Source: Doryteuthis pealeii
Taxonomy: Eukaryota; Mollusca; Cephalopoda; Myopsida; Loliginidae
Assembly (NCBI GenBank): GCA_023376005.1
Contig: CM042181.1
Coordinates: forward strand, 23,736,049 to 23,800,048
Length of the DNA: 64,000 nucleotides
Direction of reading: 5' to 3'
Shown: positions 55,215 to 64,000 of the stretch, piece after piece
Layout: each line of letters opens with the position of its first letter
Position numbering within the stretch: position 1 is the first letter of the stretch
The notes under the pieces: model-generated
The model's input: the letters and a program-made list of their open reading frames with translations, nothing else
Database searches by the model: none
Told to the model about the DNA's origin: nothing
Position numbers and translations under genes: made by a program

Positions 55215-55399
55215 GTGCACACGTATAAGCCTGTAGTTGGGGGGAAAGTCGTCCAAATCTAAACGAGCAGAGACACAACTAATGCATGCCTGGAGATCCC
55301 AGTGGAGAAAAAGAGAGAGTTTTTCCCGGGCTGTGTTTAAATATGGTTGTAACGCCCTCTAGTGGCAAACCCTGGCGGCAAGGGAAAGTAACCCTTTTC

Positions 55400-55741
55400 G
55401 GTAATCTGAACATTAGCTACATAAGTGAGAGTAACCTCCCCTCATTTCTTTCACTTTGAAGAAGTCTTATGTCTTGGTCGGCCATTTTCATTTCACCGTA
55501 AATCTACACTGAAAATACGAATTTGTTCGAATCAATACAACTGCATGTTTTAACACGATAATATCATAAAATGTATTTTTAATAACAATTAAGTTCATTT
55601 TAAACAATGCGCAAGCACAATTAAGAACACATTATGATATTTTAGTGCAGATTTACGGTGAAATGAAAACACAAGGCTTCCTCAAAGTGAAAAAAACAAG
55701 AGGACGTTACTCTCATTTATGTAGCTAATGTTCAGATTACC
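55400..55741. mobile_element. hAT-like fold-back MITE, 342 bases
   Basis: Inverted ends ggtaatctgaacattagcta and tagctaatgttcagattacc, then arms sharing agtgagagtaac-type, cactttga-gaag and tttcatttcaccgtaaatct blocks with their complements. Flanks cccttttc and tccttttc agree at 7 of 8 positions. The interior (gcatgttttaacacgataat, aacaatgcgcaagcaca) resembles the palindrome at 43640-43870. Confidence 0.78.
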
Positions 55742-55744
55742 TCC

Positions 55745-56985
55745 TTTTCCACTCTCAACCTCATCCCAACAAGGGAAGACAATCGCTACACATACACTAA
55801 CAAAAAAAACGCCACCCGGTCTGTGTAAAAATTATTTTTTGACACGCTTTTTCATAAAAAATGTAAACATATCTTTGAAACCTTATATTTTTTTAAATAA
55901 TAGACATAAAATACTTTTGCTGTCCAAAATTCAGATAAATATGTTTTCTTTCTAATAAAACCAAGTTTCTAACACCTAAATTCAAATTAATTCAAAACGT
56001 TTTTCTTCTGGGGACGTCGAATGAAAATAAAAGTATTTGTTTTGTTTTATGACCGACAATAATCAAAATAGGCGGTGTTTTTCACTGTATAATGAAATAT
56101 AAATTATTGATTAATATCAATAAGATTATATTATAATCAATTATTTTATTGTAAAATATTAAATTTAACCACTGAACACCTTTTTATTGTTTTTTCTTTT
56201 TTTTTTTTTTACCTTGTTTCATTGAATCTGAAAAAGAGAAGCAGATTGGGTAAGCATGATTGATGAAACTACCGTTAGAGGCCGTAAGTATATTTTTTGT
56301 TAGCGAGTTTATTTTTAAGCAGAAGAGTAAGCATGATTGATGGAACTGTCGTTAAATTTAAACTCATAATGAAATGCCGACATGCACAAACCTAAACTGG
56401 ATACAGTTAAACACACAAACGTCTTCAAATTTAATGTAGAAGAAGATTATGTAGTGATTTCTTGTTTGCAAATAATTTTCTCGTAAAATTCTATACGTTA
56501 TATATACATTTATTTACATTTATTTTAGATTTACATATATATCAAAATATATATAAAAATAAAACAATCTATATATAAATCAATAATACCGGACAGGAAT
56601 TTATTAAAACTTGTTTTAACAAACAGTGTGGACCATTTAATATAGCATACTTAATTTCTGAGTATATATAATATAGGGTTGTTCTTTAGTCTATGTATTA
56701 ATGATTTTGACTGTAAAAATATTCATTTATAAACTTACACAATTCCTAAGGGTATTTGGACGTAAACAGTGACGTAGGCACAGTTACAGACAGACAGACA
56801 CCGAATCTCCATTATAATAAAATGTAAAAACATAACAGAAATGCAGTAACAATTAGATATATAAGGCACTTGTTTGTTTTTGTTTTTCCTGAGGGTTGTT
56901 TTTTCAGTGAAAAATGTTTCAATGCAAACTCTCTCATTTCTTCTCTGACAGACAGACACCGAATCATTATATGAGTTTTTCACAC
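55745..56985. other. AT-rich DNA, nothing recognised
   Basis: No exon or repeat family supported. Small repeats (gtaagcatgattgatg, twice near 56260 and 56330) occur. Confidence 0.45.
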
Positions 56986-56989
56986 CAGC

Positions 56990-57401
56990 GTTAGGTGATG
57001 GTATTTCCCTGGAGTCTGAGTGACAAGTTTCCTCGGGTCTCCAGGACTCTTCTGAGTATTCTGGCAGATGGCAGCAATGCAGTATTCTGAATGGTCTCAA
57101 TTCTTCCTCTGATTTCCAGATTTTCCAGACTTTTTTCCAAACATTTTGGGACAGTTCCAAGTGCACCAATTACAATTGATATCACTTTGACCTTCATATT
57201 CTATAGCTTTTCAGTTCTCTGGCAACGTCTAAGCATTTGCCCATCTTTTCATTTTCCTTCGTCTTCACCCTGTGATCTGCTGGAACTGCAAAATCCACCG
57301 GTTAATAAGTTCTTTCGTTTTTGCTAATCAATACTAGGTCTGGTGTCCTTGCTGGGATAAGGTGATCCGTCTTTATTTCGAAGTCCCAGAGAATTCTACA
57401 T

Positions 57402-57420
<19 letters not shown>
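56990..57420 (-). pseudogene. LINE ORF2 C-terminal fragment, copy B
   Basis: On the minus strand: ILWDFEIKTDHLIPARTPDL, VLISKNERTY, VDFAVPADHRVKTKENEKMG, KCLDVARELKS, then VKVISIVIGALGTVPKCLE and TIQNTALLPSARILRRVLET. This is the C-terminal end of the ORF of an abundant invertebrate non-LTR retrotransposon (pattern DFAVP.DHRVK..E.EK, V..IPIVIGALGT). Stops and a frame change occur. The clade is not resolved from this part. A (TTA)n microsatellite adjoins at 57402-57446. Confidence 0.75.

Positions 57421-57448
<28 letters not shown>
57402..57448 (+). repeat. (TTA)n microsatellite
   Basis: About 15 trinucleotide units. Confidence 0.95.
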
Positions 57449-58065
57449 TTAATCCATGCAAGTTTAAAAAATATCCAGCGTTTGTAAAAAGTAAACAATA
57501 CACCTCACGACACTAGGTAGCTGCTTAAATAAAGTCCTATTATTCTAATTTGTGTCCTTCTGCTCAATTATTATGAGCGAATCACTATCGGCTCACGGTA
57601 GACAAAGAGTTAAAGAAAAATAGACAGTTTGACATGCCATTAAAATGAATTAGTCAGCGAACTATTATAATCGTTGTGGTCAGGGAAATTTCTTTTTTAT
57701 ATTTCTCTTTATGTGTTCGGACAAGTTTTTCTTGTAAACACTGGATATGGTCTCCCGATCGGAATTAGGTGATCCTTCTGTATTTCAAAGTCCCAGGGAA
57801 TTTTATGCATCTCATTCACCAGGACAGATTCAGGTTTGTGCATATACAATTTAGTTATATATTGAAAATTGAAATTGATATTTGATATAAGGTGTGTGCC
57901 AGATGGCTACTTGTACTTATAGACTCGACGATAAACATGTGACCAACCTATTGTCCAATCACTGGCAGTGCTCTGCTGCTGATATTATTATTTATACTGG
58001 CCTTTTCTGGTCATACTAGCATTACTACTTGGATCTTCTTGGACGACGGAACGTAGTATTATATC

Positions 58066-58182
58066 ACAGGACTTATTCACTTACCGAAGGATTCTATATC
58101 ACAGGACTTATTCACTTACCGAAGGATTCTATATCACAGGACTTATTCACTTACCAAATGATTCTATAACTCGCGACTTACT
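58066..58182 (+). repeat. minisatellite, 39-base unit
   Basis: Three copies of tatatcacaggacttattca / cttaccgaaggattc occur in tandem, inside the LINE fragment. Confidence 0.9.
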
Positions 58183-59125
58183 TACTTATTTACTTTAAGT
58201 TCTTTACAACTGGCCAACGATGACAGCCAGATACTTAACAATGGCATTGACTTTCGATGCGATTATAAGAGATTCGTTTTCTCTCTTGACGTTTTCCCTT
58301 CTTAGCCATGTTCAATCTTTGTAATATTTCCAATTAGACGGTTGAAGTGTCCATATTGGTGTTTTTCTTCTCATTTCTGTTTTCTTGTTTCGTTTTGTTT
58401 TTATATTCGTGCTTGTCCATATGTTGCAATTGTTTTGTTTTCTTTTTCTTTCTGGCTGCTGCTATCAATCTCCCTTTGCTCTTTTTAATGTATTCTTCGG
58501 GTGCTAGAATTGTCGCATCTACAGAGTCTTCAATGCTGACGATACCTCTTCCTACTTATTTTCTTAATACATATAGTCTGACAATGCACAAGATGACATA
58601 GACAATATCGTCTTATGTATTGTCATAACTTTCCTTATCCTTTGATCCATCTCTGAGAGCTCCTCTCTTGGCCATTTTAAGAATGGCCCAGAGTACCTTA
58701 CAAGCGGGGCAACCCAGGTATTTATTCCCTTGGTGAGATTTCTGTTGCAGAGTTTAGTTTCTAGAAGTTTCCTTGTCCTTTGTTTGATGGTGTCTGTTTC
58801 GAGTAGTCCTGAGTATTTCCTTTTTCTCCAAGTGTCTTTATTTCTTCCTGGTTCAGTAGTTCTATTCCTTCCATTGTTTCTTTTTCCCCCTTTTTTTTTT
58901 ATTAAAACCATGGCACACTTGTCGGTGCCGAATTCCATTCCTATATCTTGGCTGTATAGTCTTATGGTTTGTACAAAGGTTTCTTGTTATTTTCATTTTT
59001 GACAAAAAAAATGATATCATCCTTGAACATAAGGTGATTTATTTTCTCCTCTGATTTAGTAAATTTGTAGCCCCCCCCCCCTGTACATTTTCTAAGTATA
59101 TAGTTAAGAGGCATCATTGCTATAA

Positions 59126-59310
59126 CAAATAGCAATAATTATAGGGAGTTTCCTAGGAAGATACCTGTAAATAGCAATAATTATAGGGAGTTTCCTAGGA
59201 AGATACCTATAAATAGCAATAATTATAGGGAGTTTCCTAGGAAGATACCTATAAATAGCAATAATTATAGGGAGTTTCCTAGGAAGATACCTATAAATAG
59301 CAATAATTTC
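59126..59310. repeat. 42-base minisatellite derived from the RT GDSL-like motif
   Basis: Units of 42 bases (agcaataattatagggagtt, tcctaggaagatacctataa, at), about 4.3 copies with very few differences. On the minus strand each unit encodes IFLGNSL of the reverse transcriptase, so the array arose from coding sequence. Confidence 0.9.
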
Positions 59311-59503
59311 TTTGTATTTTCACATCTGCTAAGGTATGCCCTCCTGCTGTTAATTCAACTTTCCAATTTTTTTAAATAGATAAGACCAGACTGAGATGGA
59401 TATATACAGATAGAAGAAGATTGATACATGTACATGAATAGATACATAGGTATGAAAAGACTGAAATAGTTTGTATTTTTGTGTGCGTGTATGTGTGTGG
59501 GTA

Positions 59504-59507
<4 letters not shown>

Positions 59508-59552
<45 letters not shown>

Positions 59553-59565
59553 AGAGAGAGGGAAA
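59508..59565 (+). repeat. (GA)n microsatellite
   Basis: About 50 bases of GA with small interruptions. Confidence 0.95.
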
Positions 59566-59569
59566 AAGA

Positions 59570-59960
59570 ACGGTGTTATCCGAATAATGAGTTTAGTGAT
59601 AGATTTTATTACTTTGTCGGATATTTTGTACATTTTCAAACATTAGAGAATCCAAGTTTGTCGGACCATGTCATATGCCTTTCTGTAATCAATCCATCTG
59701 TTCCCCTTAATTACATTATAGCGGACGTTTAATTAAAATTAGGTGCAACAAACCGTAACAAATGTAGTGATATAAATCTTGGAAAATCATATATTGATTA
59801 GCGTTCGTATCGAATTCTCTTTAACAGTTTTCCATTAGTTTGCTGTGTGTTCTGCATGAATGATAATCAACATTTGAATATGAATCAACCATGAGATAAT
59901 GATATTCAGTTATAGACAACTGATTCATTTTGGATTTTCAATTAGAAACAAAATTCTCCT
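59570..59960. other. unassigned DNA upstream of a signal-peptide exon
   Basis: No repeat or coding signature recognised. It could hold the promoter and 5' untranslated region of the exon at 59966. Confidence 0.35.
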
Positions 59961-59965
59961 CGGAA

Positions 59966-60014
59966 ATGATCATGTTCACCCTTTGGCTTATCATCTGGTC
60001 TTTTGCTGAAACTG
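59966..60014 (+). CDS. possible first exon: signal peptide
   Basis: ATG at 59966 encodes MIMFTLWLIIWSFAET, a hydrophobic secretion signal, and stops at a strong donor (CTG|GTAAGT, 60015) in phase 1. A signal peptide ending in a phase 1 donor is the usual start of secreted mosaic proteins, including C-type lectins. No following exon was identified in the remaining 4 kb, so the gene would continue beyond the window or the call is wrong. Confidence 0.45.
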
Positions 60015-60079
60015 GTAAGTCGAAATTCACCAGTAGTATTAAGAGCACCGTGATAGTATTCATTTATGTTTTCATTTTT

Positions 60080-60960
60080 TATTTGTTTATTTTATATTTC
60101 ATGAGCAGCGGCTACCCGGCGGCGTCTGGTAAAGGGGGATTTTTTTTTAGTTATTCCCGCAGATCCATTATTACTGAATCGTGAGTTGAATCCTCGTGTG
60201 ATGACCCATTTAAATTTTAAAAAATAGACCTTGCATTGACCCGGCTACTCTGAAAAGAAATGTTAATGTCTACTATCTAAAATATTAAATTAAAAAAATC
60301 CATGCTGTTATCATTTAATTTCTATTTTTGAATTATCTTCACTAATATAAATCAAATCTTTATTATTTTTGCTCAAAAACCAAGCTCTGGTGATAATGAA
60401 TGTGTATATATATTTACTTTGTCATTAGTTGTTTTATTTTCGAAGTTTCTTCCGGACATACATATACACATAACTGCCCTTTATATATGTATAGATAGAT
60501 AGATTATAATTCACATTTCATTTTATATTTCACTAGAAGTGGCTACTCGGTGTTGCCTGTGTAGAGGGGGAATTTTTAAAGTTAGTCCTGCAGATCCATT
60601 ATTACTGAATCGTGAGTTGGATCCTTGTAGGATGCCCCATTAAAATCCCTTCGTAAAAAAGACTTTGCATTGATCCAGCCATTTTGCAAAGAAATGTTAA
60701 TGTCTTCTATCTAAAATATTAAACGCAAAAAAAAATCCCATGCTGTTATTAGTTAAATTTTATCTTTTAATTATCTTCAATAATATAAATCAAATCTTCA
60801 TTATTTTTGCTCAAAAACCAAGATCTGGTGACAGTGAATGTGTATATATATTTACTTTATCATTAATTGTTTTATTTTTGAAGTTTCCTCTGGACATACA
60901 GGTACACACAACTGCCTTTTATATATGTATAGATAGATAGATTATAATTCACATTTCTTT
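60080..60960 (+). repeat. tandem duplication, about 430-base unit
   Basis: Two copies (about 60085-60520 and 60525-60955) share gcagatccattattactgaa, tcgtgagttg-atcct, gttaatgtct-ctatctaaa, tttgctcaaaaaccaag and ctttatatatgtatagatag. The first block resembles the head of SINE family D. The 3' end also occurs at 15840-15965. Confidence 0.85.
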
Positions 60961-60964
60961 TCAT

Positions 60965-61990
60965 TTTTTTTCCATAATTCATGCATTTGTTACGTTACAC
61001 CATATCTCTGGTGTTAATAGAGTTTTGATTGATTGATTGATTTTTAATGACATGTCAACTCGCCTAGGGTTATTTTATGCCGAAAAGGTTAGGGAATTGC
61101 GTTCATTCTATGTCTATATTTACATTTTTGTCTGTAGTTGTTTCTTAAGATTTTTTTTTTTTTGCACATTATTCTATTGAATACAAATTTTTAAACAGAT
61201 CAGAGGTTCAACCACTCTGGGTCATAGTATACCTTCGAATAGACGTGAAGTTGCAGCCTGAAAGATGAATGAAACTCAAACCAAACATAAGATTGTTTAG
61301 ATTTATATCAAGAACTAGCATAAGTACCCGGTCCATGACTGGAGTAAAATGATTTTAAGAACACCAGTGGGTGAGAGAGAAAAGATGGAGAGAGGAGTAA
61401 AAGGGGAAAATAATTTAGCAAATTCTCATCAATTTTTTAAAAAATCGCTAAGAATTCCTATATTACAATTTTTTTTTTTTTTTGTTTATTTTAGGAAATG
61501 TTTTGCTTTTTTTTTTCATATCGTTGTAATTTTGAGGGAAAAAGAGAGAAAGAAAGAAAGAAAGAAAAGTGAGAGGTAGGAAGTGATGACACTTATCGTC
61601 TGTTTCACTGAAACAGAAAAAAAAAGAAAGAAAGAAAAAGAAAGTTAGAAAAATAAGGGGAAAAAGAAAGAAATACGCCAGAGATTATTATACTTTTTAC
61701 ATACTGAACTATTCGCAATAACTCTTAAGTAAACATATTAAATGTTATAATATATTAATAATTTGAAGGCAATTACAATGCGTATAAAAAATAAAAACAA
61801 AAAGATTTTATTTTTGTCTTATCGATTTCAAAGAAAACTCTATCTTCAGAGACAAATATCAGAAATGAACGTGCTTAAGTTTTTTTGCGTAGTTATACTT
61901 TTTTTTCTTCTTTTTTTTTCCTCTTCTTTTTTCTTTCTCCTCCCTTCCCCCTTCTTTATGTTATGAATGTTTTTTTATGTTTTTTTACAT
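60965..61990. other. low-complexity and unassigned DNA
   Basis: T-runs and GAAA microsatellites (61545-61570, 61618-61640). No exon seen. The frames at 61349 and 61763 are low-complexity. Confidence 0.45.
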
Positions 61991-62003
61991 TCAAAATATT
62001 AGA

Positions 62004-62340
62004 GGTGTCCTATCGTGGTGTAAAGGTTAGCAAACCAGCTTCACAGATCCATCACTAATGAATAGTGAGTTCGATTCTCGCTGGATGCCCAACACATGTG
62101 ACCTTTTTGGGACATCCTACCCGTGGCGATCGAATCGAGTAAACAAGGAATGCATCTCATTGTCGTGTAACGATTAGCAAGCTAGTCTCGCAGATCCATT
62201 ATTACGGTATAGAGAGTTCGATCCACGCTGTATGCCTGATACCTGCGACCTTGTATCACATCTTACTCCTGGCAATCATACTGGGTAAATAATGATGGTG
62301 TCTCGTCCTAGTGTAATGGTTACTTTTTGATTTTCGCGGT
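62004..62340 (+). repeat. SINE family D cluster, three units
   Basis: Units at 62004-62148, 62154-62298 and a fragment at 62300-62345. Each starts like tctcgtcctagtgtaatggtt, has a box-B-like gagttcgattctcg or gagttcgatccacg, and ends cttgtatcacatcttactcc or similar with gggtaaata. About 145 bases each: a short tRNA-like SINE in direct tandem order. Confidence 0.75.
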
Positions 62341-62344
62341 ATGT

Positions 62345-63290
62345 CCCTGTCACGAAGTGTCTGTCTATTTATTCAAACCCCTCGTCAAGTTGTGTGGTCC
62401 TAAGTGATTAGGCAATTGACTCTCCAAGGAAAAAATATTTCAGGGGAAAAACATAGAATGCTCTTCTTTCAAGCAAAATATAAAAAAATATTAGTCAATA
62501 AGACAATTTATAAGGGATTAATAATTATTTTATTTTATAAAAAATTATTATTTACTTATTTTATGAAACAGACTAGTGCAAAATACATAAAAGTTCATAA
62601 AACAGTCCAAAAAATTCCTTCTTTTTCCGTTAAAACATAAGTTCCTCTTTTTTTTTATTTCTTTTCTCTCCTTATTTTTCCATTAAATATAAGTTCCTCC
62701 TTTTTCTCTTTCTTTAAATCCGTTTCCAACAATCACTCCTTTCGTTTCTTTCCCTTTCAAATTAATTCGGTTTTTCTTCAAATAATAATCTCTTTTCCAG
62801 TTTCTTTAACTTTTTTTACCTTTTTGTTGATAAATAAATAATGAATCACTTACTGGCAATAATTCTTGTTCTTTTCAATCCAAAATTCCCACTTTTAATT
62901 ATTCATCTTTTTCCTTCTAATCTTCTCATTCAACCATCACTTCCAAAAACCGTTCTCAACTCTTATCTAACTGTCGTCTGTCTTGATACCGCCTCAACTC
63001 AATTCTTTCTAACCGTCTTATCCCTTCTCGTGTTCCGTCCGTCTCTGAACTATCGTCTCTGTCTCGTCTGTCCGAATTACCGTCTGCTTCAGTCAATTTT
63101 TTCCCGGTCATTTTTTAAATCAAAACAAAACCTAACTAACCCCTTTTTTCTGTCCAAGGGCAGCAACTCTTACCTTTACCTTTATTTATTTAACTTTTAT
63201 ACTTGTTTTCCTTTTCTTTTTTCAACAAATAGTCAACCCCCGCTCCACCATTCAGGATATTCCTAGATTTCTCAGAATATCATGACAGTC
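62345..63290. other. unassigned pyrimidine-rich DNA
   Basis: T/C-rich sequence. The 141-codon frame at 62841-63266 is Ser/Leu/Phe-rich without a signature and is probably a compositional artefact. Confidence 0.4.
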
Positions 63291-63291
63291 C

Positions 63292-63640
63292 CATACTTGC
63301 GACCTTGTGTTACATCCTGCACGTGACGAACGGGTTTGAAAAAAGCGTCTTATTAGGTTGTAATGGTAAGCTAGATAGTCTCGCTGATCCATTACAATTA
63401 AATAACAAATGTGATCCTCGTTGGGTTTTCTTCCTATACTTGCAGCCTTGTGTCACATCCTACGCGTGATGAAAGGATCTGGTGAAGAATAAGGGCGTCC
63501 CATTGTGGCATAATTGTTTGCAAGTTAGTCTCGTAAATGCATTACTACTGAATAGCGAGATCGATCCTCGCTGGATGTCTTATACTTGAAACTGTGTGTC
63601 ACATCCAACCCGTGGCAAACAGGTCAGGTAAATACCTACA
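63292..63640 (+). repeat. SINE family D cluster, tail plus two units
   Basis: A tail fragment (63292-63343), a unit at 63345-63491 (ttaggttgtaatggtaagct; cttgtgtcacatcctacgcg) and a unit at 63493-63637 (cccattgtggcataattgtt; gcgagatcgatcctcgctgg; gtgtcacatccaacccgtgg, aggtaaatac). Confidence 0.75.
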
Positions 63641-64000
63641 TTTAGAATATTTTTTTAAAAACTCGTAAGCAGTTTGAAATTATGTTTCCTGTTGAGTTAG
63701 AATATTAGAAAATGTACTAGTTTAATTTATTTTCTTTTTTACTCCATAAAAATGTAACAATAAAGCAATTTAATTGCAAAAAATAAGCTAATACATTTAC
63801 GTAGTTATTAGGACTAAAAAGTCAAAATATAGAATTACGAGCCACGACTGAATCTCCTAAAAAGAGAAATATTAGCAGAGAATAACATTATAAAGAGATT
63901 TATGAATATATAATATTCATTTAAAAAGTTAAAATGCTTTTAATTGAAGAAATAGAATAATTGTTATTATTTTAGGAAGATCAAAGTTGAAGCAATAGTA
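63640..64000. other. AT-rich DNA, nothing recognised
   Basis: No coding or repeat signal. Confidence 0.5.

Larger units (their letters stand above)
57770..59375 (-). pseudogene. LINE reverse-transcriptase fragment, copy A
   Basis: Read on the minus strand from 59375: LTAGGHTLADVKIQRNY, then a tandem-repeat expansion, then the GIFLGNSL region (family GIFQGDSLSP) and FVIAMMPLNYILRK, YKFTKSEEKINHLMFKDDI (the catalytic xxDD motif), MEFGTDKCAMV, RKLLETKLCNRNLTKGINTW and APLVRYSGPFLKWPREEL. It continues with VSIEDSVDATI, WLRRENVKRENESLI and PESVLVNEMHKIPWDFEIQ. The order is that of a non-LTR reverse transcriptase. Stops, frameshifts and internal minisatellites (58070-58180 and 59126-59310) show it is dead. 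Confidence 0.82.

Noticed and set aside
62841..63266. 141-codon open frame as a gene
   Set aside because: Pyrimidine-rich DNA naturally gives long Ser/Leu/Phe frames, and no motif is seen.

Overview
The window is eukaryotic nuclear DNA. It is AT-rich, with long gene-poor stretches, GT-AG introns, many microsatellites and minisatellites, several tRNA-derived SINE families and a 100-N assembly gap at 30141-30240. The recognisable host genes are animal genes: a VCPIP1-type OTU deubiquitinase, a RING/B-box (TRIM-like) gene relic and C-type-lectin-like exons. The repeat types fit a bilaterian invertebrate. A lophotrochozoan, perhaps a mollusc, is my best guess, but nothing here fixes the species.

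Layout. At 0.6-2.7 kb lies an intronless TRIM-like gene with stops and frameshifts. From 3.7 to 18 kb there are only mobile elements and AT-rich DNA: a degraded LINE fragment, SINE families A, B and C, fold-back elements, a hAT-like MITE, and a complete-ended Merlin-like relic (16217-17340). A TTAA-flanked, piggyBac-like MITE sits inside the Merlin relic and itself carries a tRNA-derived SINE. From 18.98 to 29.41 kb are four plus-strand exons of the VCPIP1 homologue, holding the zinc-binding N-terminus and the OTU catalytic domain (Asp/Cys in exon 1, His in exon 2). Its introns carry a minisatellite, a 1.3 kb fold-back element, solo-LTR-like DNA and GC-rich inserts. The rest of the protein is not seen; the gap at 30.14 kb follows soon after.

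From 30.24 to 34.98 kb is a broken Ty3/gypsy element with recognisable LTRs. Fold-back elements, another gypsy gag fragment on the minus strand (37.9-38.3 kb) and SINEs follow. One C-type-lectin half-domain exon (39195-39365) and one cysteine-rich terminal exon (48549-48790) have matching phase-1 junctions. A signal-peptide exon (59966-60014), also phase 1, lies further on. These look like parts of secreted, lectin-type genes in a repeat-filled neighbourhood. From 40 to 46 kb are more MITEs, a palindrome holding telomere-like repeats, and a large inverted repeat. From 47 to 55 kb are retroelement LTR-like repeats. From 57 to 59.4 kb are two minus-strand LINE fragments, one with a minisatellite grown out of a reverse-transcriptase motif. 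The last 4 kb hold duplicated repeats and a cluster of short tRNA-like SINEs (family D).

I found no defence island, CRISPR array or obvious new multi-gene system. The most unusual material is in the repeats: fold-back and MITE families with exact target-site duplications, SINE families that exchange 3' tails, nested transposons, and coding-derived minisatellites. The frameshift in the VCPIP1 homologue and the lectin-plus-Cys-rich gene also deserve a check.
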